DNA from: Methylophaga sp. | GTDB taxonomy: Bacteria > Pseudomonadota > Gammaproteobacteria > Nitrosococcales > Methylophagaceae | Length of the DNA: 35,597 nucleotides | NCBI GenBank assembly: GCA_002733105.1 | Contig: NVUI01000001.1 | Coordinates: 106,127 to 141,723, forward strand | Direction of reading: 5' to 3' | Part shown: one piece after another, positions 8,318 through 16,485 of the stretch | Position numbering within the stretch: the first letter of the stretch is position 1 | How the letters are laid out: each line of letters starts with the position of its first letter | Translations under genes and position numbers: made by a program | Notes under the pieces: generated by a model | What the model was told of the DNA's origin: nothing | The model's database searches: none | What the model saw: only the letters and a program-made list of their open reading frames with translations

Positions 8318-11300
8318 CTAAGTTAATTTTTTAATCGTATGTTTGCGCCACAAAAAATACAGGACAGGTAACACCAGTAAGGTCATAACCAAGGCACTGA
8401 TCATGCCTCCCACCATCGGAGCTGCAATACGGCTCATGACTTCTGAACCTGTTCCCGTTCCGTACATAACAGGTAATAAACCCACAATAATAGTACCCGC
8501 AGTCATCATCACCGGACGTACCCGCATCCCAGCACCGAACATAATCACTGCCCGCAAGTCCTCCATTGAAGGCATCGTATCTTGTTGCCTACATTCAGAC
8601 AGCATGCGTTCATATGCTTGATTAAGATACATCAACATAATCACACTAATCTCAACGGCCACTCCTGACAAAGCAATAAAGCCAACACCGACTGCAACAG
8701 AAAAGTTAAAACCAAGGTAATACATTAATTGAATACTACCCACCATGGCCAAAGGCAATGCCCCCATAATAATGGCGACCTCAGCAAAACGACGGAAATT
8801 GATATAAAGCAGAATAATGATAATAGCTAATGTGAGTGGTATCACATACGTCAATTTTTCTTTAGCCCGCAACATATATTCATACTGACCAGACCAGACC
8901 AAAGAATAGCCTGCAGGCAAAGCCAATTGTTGCTTAACAGCATTCTGAGCCTGTTTAACATAGCTACCAATATCAATATCTTCAATATCAATATAGGTCC
9001 AACCATTGAGTCGTGCATTTTCACTCTTAATGGCCGGCGGCCCATCTTCAACATAAATATGTGCCACGTCACCTAGAGCAATACGCTCATTACTCGCTGT
9101 CACGATAGGTAATAATGCTAATTGTTCTGGTGAATCGCGATAATCTTGAGGGTAACGAATATTAATAGGATAACGTTCCAGACCTTCAACAGTTTGTCCT
9201 ACATTCATCCCCCCGATAGCGGTAGCAATAACTTGCTGAACATCAGCAATATTAAGGCCGTAACGCGCTGCTTTTTCGCGCTGAATATCAACCTTGATAT
9301 ATCGTCCTCCGGCCACCCGTTCCGAATAGACTGAAGCTGTCCCAGGCACATCTTTAAGAATCAGTTCTAATTGCTGGCCAATTTGCTGAATCACCTTCAG
9401 ATCAGGGCCTGCGACTTTAATTCCCACTGGGGTTTTAATGCCAGTTGCCAACATATCAATGCGTGTTTTGATCGGCATTACCCAAGCATTGGTCAGTCCT
9501 GGAAACTTGATCAGATTATCCAACTCTTTTTTCAATTTTTGAGTCGTCATCCCTTGCCGCCACTCAGAATGAGGCTTAAACTGAATAAAGGTTTCGATCA
9601 TTGTTAATGGCGCTGAATCTGTGGCCGTGTCTGCTCGACCAATTTTTCCAAACACAGTTTCAACTTCCGGCACGCTACGGATCAATTTATCGGTTTGTTG
9701 TAATAGCTCACGCGCTTTACCGATAGAGATCCCTGGGTAAGTGGTCGGCATATACATAAGATCACCTTCATCTAATGGTGGGATAAACTCACTACCAATC
9801 TTATTGGCAGGCATCAACCCAACAACAACGATCACTATGGCCATCAATATCGTCAATAATGGAAATCTTAACACCCCTTTTAGTATTGGCCTATATAGAC
9901 CTATTAACAAACGGTTAATTGGGTTTTTACCTTCTGGTAACACCTTTCCTCGCACAAAATAGCCCATCAATACGGGCACTAATGTGATCGCTAAAATAGC
10001 TGAAGCTGCCATAGCATAAGTCTTGGTAAATGCCAAGGGTGAAAACATACGTCCTTCCTGTGCTTCTAAGGTAAACACCGGCATAAAACTAACCGTGATA
10101 ATTAATAAACTAAAAAATAGTGCTGGGCCAACTTCGACGGCTGCTTCAGTCACTATTTGCCATCGATTCTCTTTGGTCAGAGGTGTTTTTTCCATATGCT
10201 TATGCATATTTTCAACCATCACAATCGCCCCATCTGTCATCGCACCAATGGCAATAACGATCCCGCCTAATGACATGATATTGGCATTAATTCCTTGAAT
10301 TTGCATCACGATAAAAGCCGCTAAAATACCAATCGGCAGACTAATAATAACCACCAGTGACGAGCGAATATGAACAAGAAATATCACACACACCAATGCA
10401 ATAACGATAAATTCCTCCAAAAGTTTCTGCCAAAGATTATCCACTGCTCGCCCAATCAAATTGGTTCGATCATAAACAGGGATGATTTCAACACCTTCTG
10501 GTAATCCTTGTTTAAGCTCTTCTAATTTTGCTTTAACACCATCAATCGTCGTTTGAGCATTTTCACCAAAGCGCATGACAACCACGCCACCGACGGTTTC
10601 ACCTTCACCATTAAGATCGACAATACCGCGGCGCATTTGGGGGCCGATACTAATATCTGCAACATCCTTCAATAATAAGGGTGTGCCATTATGATTAACG
10701 CCTAGCGGGATATAACTCAGATCATCAATACCTTGAATATATCCTGTTGCACGTACCATATATTCGGCTTCTGACATTTCGATTACAGATGCACCCATTT
10801 CTTGGTTGCCATGTTGAATAGCAATTTGAATTTGAGTTAAGGGAATGCCATAGGCACGCAGTTTCTCAGGGTCAACTTGGATTTGGTACTGCTTAACCAT
10901 GCCTCCCACAGCTGATACTTCAGATACACCCGGTACCGTTTGTAATTCATATTTCAAAAACCAGTCTTGAATACTGCGTAGCTGGCTAATATCATGCTGA
11001 CCTGTTTTATCGATTAGTGCATAAATATAGACCCAGCCGACTCCCGTTGCATCCGGCCCTAATTGCGGTTTTGCCGTAGCGGGTAAATTAGGCGCCACCT
11101 GACTTAGGTATTCAAGGACTCGACTTCTAGCCCAATATAGATCCGTTTTTTCGTTAAAAATCACATAGACATAAGAATCGCCAAAAAAAGAATAACCCCG
11201 CACAGTCACAGCTCCAGGCACTGATAACATCGCCGTGGTGAGCGGATAGGTTACTTGATCTTCAACGACCTGAGGTGCTTGGCCCGGATAACTCGTTTTA

Positions 11301-11446
11301 ATAATAACCTGCACATCAGACAAATCAGGAAGCGCATCCAATGGTGTGTTTTTCACCGAATAAACACCCAGACCTATCACGATAATCATCGCCAATATGA
11401 CAAAGAATCGATTATTTATTGACCAGCGAATGATTGCGGTAATCAT
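8318..11446 (-). CDS. cusA: CusA-type Cu(I)/Ag(I) efflux RND transporter
   Basis: This is the inner-membrane, proton-driven pump of a tripartite CusCBA complex. It has 1042 residues, close to E. coli CusA (1047). The start (IIRWSINNRFFVILAMIIV, then TPLDALPDLSDVQVIIKTSYPGQAP) is typical of heavy-metal-efflux RND pumps. The three methionines that bind copper in E. coli CusA have clear counterparts in LMYMP, PLTMIE and RIDMLATG, which supports Cu/Ag rather than Zn/Co/Cd. The start codon overlaps the cusB stop by four bases (ATGA), so the two are translationally coupled. No defect is visible. Confidence 0.95.
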   Translation of the reverse strand: MITAIIRWSINNRFFVILAMIIVIGLGVYSVKNTPLDALPDLSDVQVIIKTSYPGQAPQVVEDQVTYPLTTAMLSVPGAVTVRGYSFFGDSYVYVIFNEKTDLYWARSRVLEYLSQVAPNLPATAKPQLGPDATGVGWVYIYALIDKTGQHDISQLRSIQDWFLKYELQTVPGVSEVSAVGGMVKQYQIQVDPEKLRAYGIPLTQIQIAIQHGNQEMGASVIEMSEAEYMVRATGYIQGIDDLSYIPLGVNHNGTPLLLKDVADISIGPQMRRGIVDLNGEGETVGGVVVMRFGENAQTTIDGVKAKLEELKQGLPEGVEIIPVYDRTNLIGRAVDNLWQKLLEEFIVIALVCVIFLVHIRSSLVVIISLPIGILAAFIVMQIQGINANIMSLGGIVIAIGAMTDGAIVMVENMHKHMEKTPLTKENRWQIVTEAAVEVGPALFFSLLIITVSFMPVFTLEAQEGRMFSPLAFTKTYAMAASAILAITLVPVLMGYFVRGKVLPEGKNPINRLLIGLYRPILKGVLRFPLLTILMAIVIVVVGLMPANKIGSEFIPPLDEGDLMYMPTTYPGISIGKARELLQQTDKLIRSVPEVETVFGKIGRADTATDSAPLTMIETFIQFKPHSEWRQGMTTQKLKKELDNLIKFPGLTNAWVMPIKTRIDMLATGIKTPVGIKVAGPDLKVIQQIGQQLELILKDVPGTASVYSERVAGGRYIKVDIQREKAARYGLNIADVQQVIATAIGGMNVGQTVEGLERYPINIRYPQDYRDSPEQLALLPIVTASNERIALGDVAHIYVEDGPPAIKSENARLNGWTYIDIEDIDIGSYVKQAQNAVKQQLALPAGYSLVWSGQYEYMLRAKEKLTYVIPLTLAIIIILLYINFRRFAEVAIIMGALPLAMVGSIQLMYYLGFNFSVAVGVGFIALSGVAVEISVIMLMYLNQAYERMLSECRQQDTMPSMEDLRAVIMFGAGMRVRPVMMTAGTIIVGLLPVMYGTGTGSEVMSRIAAPMVGGMISALVMTLLVLPVLYFLWRKHTIKKLT

Positions 11447-12945
11447 GGCTGTTGTCCTTGTTCCAACTCACCGTTATCTATATCGTTACCCGAGAGAGGC
11501 TTAATGGATTTCACTGCTAACTCACCATTTTCATTGTTAAATATCTGCAGATTAACCACCATATCTTGCTGAATTTGTGAAAAATCAACAGAATGATCGA
11601 CTATAAAATTCATCGTCATTCCCGGCCTATTCCACTCCGGTATGGGCTGATGCGTTATGTTGACCATATGTTGTTTTTTAATCAGATAATTAATCGTGGC
11701 ATTAACACTGACGCTTTGAGTCAATCTATCGATTTGATTGAAACGTTTGAAATCAGATGTTTTACTCGATTCAGAATCAATCAAAAATTGAGCTGAAGAA
11801 ACAATTATGTCACCTTCATTTACGCCATCCAATATCTCAATATTTTGATCGTCAGAGCGCCCCATGATTACTGCAACTGACTTAAAGGCTCCGTCGCCTA
11901 ATGCCAACACAACTCTGTCCATAGCTCCTGTACGAATAACGGCTTCTCTTGGTAAAAGCAGGACAGAATCATCGGTATTTGCATGAATAGTAATTTGGGC
12001 AAACATATTGGGCATTAACACCCTGTCTTTATTATTAAAGCGTACCCGTACCCTTAACGTGCGAGTCGATGATTCTAAAGTAGGATAAATATAATCGACC
12101 TTACCTAACCATTCTCTTCCAGGTACATGGCTTAACGTCATTGTAACGGGCAGTCCAACTTTAACTTGCGATGCCTGTCGTTCAAAAATTTCAGCTTGGA
12201 CCCAAACACTATCCAAATCACCAATAGACATCAAGCTGGACTCTGGTTTTACAAAAACCCCTTGCCTTATGTTTAAGAAAGTAATAACGCCAGATTGAGG
12301 TGCATAAAACGTTGTTAACTGTTTCACTTGCCTATTTTTTTCTAGCTCTCGAATAAACCTTGCCGGTAGCTGCAATGCCTTTAGCCGTGCCTCAGCTGCT
12401 CGAATTAACCGTTCATTTTTACGCTGCAGCGCAATTAAATATTCTTCCTGAGCATTAACCAATGCTGGCGAATAAAGGCTATAGAGTGCTTGGCCTTGTT
12501 TTACCGGATCGCCAGATGCCTTAACATAAAGTTTTTCGACCCAACCTTCTACTCGAGGATGAACTTGAACTAATTTATCTTCATCGTATTGCACATAAGC
12601 AACCGTATTTATCTCCCCCTGCAAGGCTCCATATTTAACCGTGGTCGTCCGGACCCCTAAATTATTCGCCACATTAGGAGATATCCTGACAGTCCCTGAA
12701 CTATCATTTTGACCATCTGATGACTCATAAACAGGAATTAATTCCATGCCCATCGGTGACATTCCCGGTTTGTCACTTGTAAAATCTGGATTCATTGGCG
12801 CCACCCAATAAAGTGGCTTAACATCTTCTCCCGGCTCACTTTCTTCCGACATGTTCACCATTAGGTCTGAATCATTAAGCGTGATTAAGACTGCACCAAC
12901 AATGATGCCGGATAAAAGTAATAGTAGATTCTTTATTATGTTCAC
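11443..12945 (-). CDS. cusB: CusB-type periplasmic adaptor with fused C-terminal CusF-like domain
   Basis: This membrane-fusion protein links CusA to the outer-membrane channel and hands it metal. It has 500 residues, against about 407 in E. coli. A signal anchor occupies residues 5-24. A heavy-metal motif follows (YWVAPMNPDF...GMSPMGMELIPVY, about 46-73). The usual adaptor body has hairpin, lipoyl and beta-barrel portions (VHPRVEGWVEKLYV to PREAVIRTG). At about 413-483 lies an extra domain like CusF, with His432, Trp438 and MTM (443-445) resembling its His/Trp/Met copper site. The Trp sits at a slightly different place from E. coli CusF. It starts with GTG, preceded by GGAG inside the end of the upstream gene. 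The CusF chaperone is thus built in rather than separate. Confidence 0.92.
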   Translation of the reverse strand: MNIIKNLLLLLSGIIVGAVLITLNDSDLMVNMSEESEPGEDVKPLYWVAPMNPDFTSDKPGMSPMGMELIPVYESSDGQNDSSGTVRISPNVANNLGVRTTTVKYGALQGEINTVAYVQYDEDKLVQVHPRVEGWVEKLYVKASGDPVKQGQALYSLYSPALVNAQEEYLIALQRKNERLIRAAEARLKALQLPARFIRELEKNRQVKQLTTFYAPQSGVITFLNIRQGVFVKPESSLMSIGDLDSVWVQAEIFERQASQVKVGLPVTMTLSHVPGREWLGKVDYIYPTLESSTRTLRVRVRFNNKDRVLMPNMFAQITIHANTDDSVLLLPREAVIRTGAMDRVVLALGDGAFKSVAVIMGRSDDQNIEILDGVNEGDIIVSSAQFLIDSESSKTSDFKRFNQIDRLTQSVSVNATINYLIKKQHMVNITHQPIPEWNRPGMTMNFIVDHSVDFSQIQQDMVVNLQIFNNENGELAVKSIKPLSGNDIDNGELEQGQQP

Positions 12946-12947
12946 CT

Positions 12948-14348
12948 TTAGTCTCCTCTTTGTTCAGAGATAAGGCTGCTATCACCTTTTACTAGGTAAT
13001 AATTAATCTGTGCAATCATTTTCTGTCGATCAACCTCAATTCCCAATTTATCAATTTCAGCATCTAATACATCAATACGTGCCCGAACGACCTCTGCAAA
13101 ATCACCTTCATCATTGGTATAGGCGGTTAATGCCGCTTCTGCTTGCTCATGTATTTGTGGAAGTAGTTGATGTTGATATAATTGATAACGCTGATCAAGG
13201 CGGTGAAATTGGACCTTTGCAGCTTCAAATTCAGCGATCATTTTTCGTAATAATAACCATTTTTGTGTCTTAATTGCCTCAGCTTCAAATACCGCTGCTT
13301 GCACTAATTTATCTTGCTTAACTTTAGTAAATAGTGGCAAATCAAAATTGATTCCCAGCGACAGAAGATCAGCGCGATGGCGACCATTAGAACTATCACC
13401 ACGGTAGCTATAACTAGCATTGAGCCCCCATTGTGATTTGTATTTTTGTTCATTGAGCTCAATATCGGTATCACTGGCTTTAATTCGACTTTCTAATGCA
13501 ACAACCAAGGGATGCTGTACAAAATGACTAGCTAATGTTGTTGAAATAACGGTATCTTCAAGCTGCATCAGTTCTGGATAGCGTAAAACAAGCTGTGGCA
13601 AACGTTGGCTATCAATATCCATAGCCAGACTGTTCATCTCAGGAAGAGAAGACACTGCATAATGCTCTACAAATTGCCCACTGATCCATCGATTTAATTG
13701 TTTTAGTGCCACTTCTTGCTGTTGTTTAAGTTTTGTTAATCGGTCATCAAGGCGTGTTAACTCGAGCTGTGCTCGAATAACATCCTGTTGTTGTGTACCC
13801 CCAAAAGCAGTGGAATAACTTGCTGCGGAAATATCGAGTAACTGTTCAAATAAATTACGATTTTCCTCGATCAATCTGATACTTTTTTTTGCATTAAATG
13901 CATCCAACCAAAGCCCTGCGACTAAAACAGAAACCAGTGCTTTTCTATCAGCACGCAGATGTGGGTTTTGACGACTAAGAAACTGCAATTTTTTAGTCTG
14001 AAGTTGCAAAGTATCGCCACGAGGAAACATCTGACTAATGCCTATTTTTAACTGAGTCATATTCTCCTGATTAAAATCAAAGCCATCTGTCGGCATATTG
14101 AGTAATGAGAGTGATGCGGTAGGATTCGGCAAAATTCCTGCCGCCATCGATTTAGACTCTAAAGCCTCTTGTACAAATTGATTTTCTACTAACCAAGGAT
14201 CGTTATACTGTGCCTGCTTAATTGCCCAGTCTAGTGTAATAAACTCACTCGCATCAACCGTCTGGACAGGCAAGATCACAAGTAAAAACAGGCTCTGCAG
14301 TAATATGACACAGCGACGTCGAGTGACACTAATGTTTGAATTTTTCAT
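12948..14348 (-). CDS. cusC: CusC/TolC-family outer-membrane efflux protein
   Basis: This 466-residue protein forms the outer-membrane channel of the copper efflux complex. It has a signal peptide (hydrophobic core LLQSLFLLVILPVQ, likely cleaved after VDAS), then long helices with two repeats of the outer-membrane efflux protein type (ITLDWAIKQAQYNDPWLVEN and onward; the second half near HPLVVALESRIKASDTDIEL). Strand-like segments such as SQWGLNASYSYRG lie between them. Unlike E. coli CusC I see no lipobox cysteine after the signal. AGGAAG lies six bases before the ATG. The gene ends two bases before cusB, placing it first in the cusCBA unit. The symbol is given by position and family. Confidence 0.88.
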   Translation of the reverse strand: MKNSNISVTRRRCVILLQSLFLLVILPVQTVDASEFITLDWAIKQAQYNDPWLVENQFVQEALESKSMAAGILPNPTASLSLLNMPTDGFDFNQENMTQLKIGISQMFPRGDTLQLQTKKLQFLSRQNPHLRADRKALVSVLVAGLWLDAFNAKKSIRLIEENRNLFEQLLDISAASYSTAFGGTQQQDVIRAQLELTRLDDRLTKLKQQQEVALKQLNRWISGQFVEHYAVSSLPEMNSLAMDIDSQRLPQLVLRYPELMQLEDTVISTTLASHFVQHPLVVALESRIKASDTDIELNEQKYKSQWGLNASYSYRGDSSNGRHRADLLSLGINFDLPLFTKVKQDKLVQAAVFEAEAIKTQKWLLLRKMIAEFEAAKVQFHRLDQRYQLYQHQLLPQIHEQAEAALTAYTNDEGDFAEVVRARIDVLDAEIDKLGIEVDRQKMIAQINYYLVKGDSSLISEQRGD

Positions 14349-14443
14349 CTTAACTTCCTAGCTAACAACTAAAACAATGTTTAGTTATACAAAATCATTA
14401 TTCAGGACAATTACAATAATCCTGATAACAAGATTTTCAGGCT

Positions 14444-14472
14444 AGTGGTACCACTGTCTGCTGATCGCAGAC
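14444..14472. repeat. Two adjacent perfect palindromes between the CopL-like gene and cusC
   Basis: A perfect 12-base palindrome AGTGGTACCACT (14444-14455) is followed immediately by a dyad with arms GTCTGC (14456-14461) and GCAGAC (14467-14472). A weaker CTAAC/GTTAG pair lies next to them toward the CopL-like gene. Read on the minus strand these follow the CopL-like stop, so they could form a clustered attenuator or processing hairpin between that gene and cusCBA. There is no U-run, and an operator role is equally possible. Confidence 0.4.
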
Positions 14473-14486
14473 GCACTAACCCTGTG

Positions 14487-14858
14487 TTAGCTAAAAATGG
14501 GAGGACGAAATAAAGAAACACTATGCATTGATGCTGCCTCAAATACATAGAATGAGCTTGGCATGCTAGAAATAGCCTGTGCACGCTGCATTGAGACTAT
14601 CGTAATTAATGCAGAAGCACTGCAGCCACTGGCGCTACAGTGGCAATCTACCTTACAACAAGACTCATTATCACTTACTGTTGGAGATGGACAATCCGTA
14701 CCTTTTATCATTAATTCAGACATCATATGATGACATGACATATCAGCCGAAGTGTTGGATTGAGCCTGGTGATGAAATGAAGAAGCCACTACAAAGCTTG
14801 CCTGCTGCATAAAAAACAGACTTAAGAAAACCCAAAATATTGTATTTCTTAACTTCAT
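14487..14858 (-). CDS. CopL-like small secreted Cys/His/Met-rich protein
   Basis: This 123-residue protein has a signal peptide (IFWVFLSLFFMQQASFVVAS). The mature part is rich in metal ligands (FHHQAQ, MSCHHMMSELM, TDCPSP, ESCCKVDCHCSASGCSAS) and ends SLFRPPIFS. This composition and the RPP-like end resemble CopL and related proteins found at the head of copper-resistance operons, which bind copper or influence expression of the genes behind them. It is transcribed in the same direction as cusC, 138 bases upstream of it. The assignment rests on composition, size and position, not on alignment. A periplasmic copper-binding or sensing role is inferred. Confidence 0.6.
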   Translation of the reverse strand: MKLRNTIFWVFLSLFFMQQASFVVASSFHHQAQSNTSADMSCHHMMSELMIKGTDCPSPTVSDNESCCKVDCHCSASGCSASALITIVSMQRAQAISSMPSSFYVFEAASMHSVSLFRPPIFS

Positions 14859-14976
14859 GGATAAATAATATCACAATCATCTATCGTCATAACTAATCTT
14901 TTAGTTCACCTTATCGTTCCCTTAAACTCTCCTCTTGTTAAATTGAGTTCAAAAACAGATTTGAATAACACATCAA

Positions 14977-15011
14977 TTGAGACTTTTCCCTCGAACCATA
15001 TAGGCATGGTT
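14977..15011 (+). promoter_or_regulatory. Possible promoter with overlapping dyad for the DUF4136 gene
   Basis: TTGAGA (14977-14982) and TATAGG (14999-15004) are separated by 16 bases, a fair sigma-70-like arrangement. The -10 box lies within an 18-base dyad, AACCAT (14994-14999) and ATGGTT (15006-15011), which could be a repressor or activator site. The start codon is about 60 bases further on. The call is based on spacing only. Confidence 0.3.
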
Positions 15012-15073
15012 ATGGTCTGATATCTAAAATCTGTCCATAATTAAGGGTATATCCCATTAGTAGAGAGTTCTTC

Positions 15074-15637
15074 ATGAAATCTAAATACATACTAGTTGTC
15101 TTGTGCATCACCCTGTTAATAACAGCTTGTAGTAGTGTTGGCCCAACTATTCGCTCTAATTTCAACAGTTCTGTTGATTTTAATCAATACAAAACTTTTG
15201 GTTTTTTCCAAAAACTAGATACTGATTATCGCTATGAATCCTTAACCAGTCAGTTTCTTAAAGATGCCACGATTGTTGAAATGACCAAACGTGGTTTTAC
15301 ATTCACTAAAGATGCCCCTGATGTATTGATAAACTTTCATAACACCGTAGAAAGCAAGCAAGATGTTCGCCAAAGACCAACTGTAAGTTATGGCAGATCA
15401 TACCGCTATCACAAACGTATTTATTATGATGCCAGAATAGGCTATGAAACTTATACTCATAATTATAAAAAAGGCACTTTGAGTATAGATATGGTCGATC
15501 GGCAACAGAATAAAGTGATCTGGGAAGGTGTGGCAGAAGAGCGCTTAACTAAAGAGGAGCTAAAAAATCTACAATCTACTTTGCAAAAATCAGTAGCAGA
15601 AATCTTTGCCCAATTTCCTATCTCAACGACACCATAA
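15074..15637 (+). CDS. DUF4136 family lipoprotein
   Basis: This 187-residue protein has a lipoprotein signal peptide ending LITAC (Cys19), so it is anchored in the envelope. The mature part (FNSSVDFNQYKTFGFF, later RGFTFTKDAPDVLINFHN, then GTLSIDMVDRQQNKVIWEG) carries the recurrent features of DUF4136 proteins, whose function is not known. AGAGAG lies about five bases before the ATG. A hairpin (CATAAAG/CTTTATG at 15661-15682) follows the stop. It is divergent from the copper cluster and separated from the signalling genes by a dead GGDEF gene, so no operon partner is evident. Confidence 0.75.
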   Translation: MKSKYILVVLCITLLITACSSVGPTIRSNFNSSVDFNQYKTFGFFQKLDTDYRYESLTSQFLKDATIVEMTKRGFTFTKDAPDVLINFHNTVESKQDVRQRPTVSYGRSYRYHKRIYYDARIGYETYTHNYKKGTLSIDMVDRQQNKVIWEGVAEERLTKEELKNLQSTLQKSVAEIFAQFPISTTP

Positions 15638-15660
15638 ATTTAGTGAAGTAGTTCTAATCA

Positions 15661-15682
15661 CATAAAGGCATGTAACTTTATG
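15661..15682 (+). terminator. Weak hairpin after the DUF4136 gene
   Basis: A seven-base-pair stem CATAAAG/CTTTATG with an eight-base loop begins 23 bases past the stop codon. There is no T-run after it, so termination here would be weak or Rho-assisted. Confidence 0.25.
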
Positions 15683-15718
15683 GTGGCTATATCGCATTTA
15701 TTGAGTCTGTATTGGCAC

Positions 15719-16273
15719 ATGAAATCTCTCTCTATTGTAACAATGACAGCAACCATGGAAAAATTAGCGGCCGATAATTTAGCTACAAATATTTCCGTTA
15801 ATATGCGTAAGGATGAAGTAGGCATTCATCATCTTCAAAAGAAATGCAATTGAACAAAAAGCACTCGAAAATCATTCACAGTTAGCATTAATATTTATAG
15901 GTTTAGATGAATTTAAATCTATAAATAATACTTATGGTCACGGTACTGGCGATAAAGTCCTTACAAAAGTTGCAAGGATCTTTGACGACAGTGTTAGGCA
16001 GGGTGATATTGTTGCCAGATTAGGGGAGATGAATTTATTGTTATTTTCCCTGAAGTGACCGATATAAACCATATTGAAGCCATTGCAGCTTAAATTCTGG
16101 ATACAGTTAAAAATAGAGTGACTATATCTGGTGCAAATAATCATCTCTCTGCGAGCATTGGCACTTCACTCTATCCTGATTCGGCTAAAGATGGATCCTC
16201 GCTATTAAAACAGGCTAATATCGCTATGTACAAAGCTAAAACAACGAGGGGAAATCGTTATTATTTAAAATAG
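15719..16273 (+). pseudogene. Broken HAMP-GGDEF diguanylate cyclase gene
   Basis: Translating in pieces recovers a decayed c-di-GMP synthase. From 15719 one frame gives a HAMP-like stretch (MEKLAADNLATNISVNMRKD) that stops at 15851. A second frame reads IEQKALENHSQLALIFIGLD and then GLDEFKSINNTYGHGTGDKV. The segment that normally holds LTGLPNR between these parts is missing. At the signature itself (near 16020-16030) a single lost base turns LGGDEF into a frameshift. After the shift, IVIFPEVTDINHIEAIAA runs into an in-frame TAA, then resumes ILDTVKNRVT and LSASIGTSLYPD, to AMYKAKTTRGNRYY and a stop at 16273. With a deletion, two frameshifts and a nonsense codon it cannot make active enzyme. 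The membrane and sensor part upstream is absent. Confidence 0.85.
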
Positions 16274-16485
16274 TTGCTATCCATTGCCCTTTCAATTTCA
16301 TGCTTTGCATGGGTGTTATTCCACAGTCTTAAGGGCATAGGGTTATTTTTAGGCTAGGAGGCTTTATTTGGCATTAGTTTGAATCGCCCCCCATTTTAAA
16401 GTGAATATAAATATAAATTCAAAGATATGCTTGCTAATATGCAGGAAACCGGTGTCATTGAAGGTTGTTTAAGGAATAATTTATT

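Noticed and set aside
15719-16273. A functional diguanylate cyclase
   Set aside because: Two frameshifts, a nonsense codon and loss of the segment before the core prevent an intact GGDEF domain.
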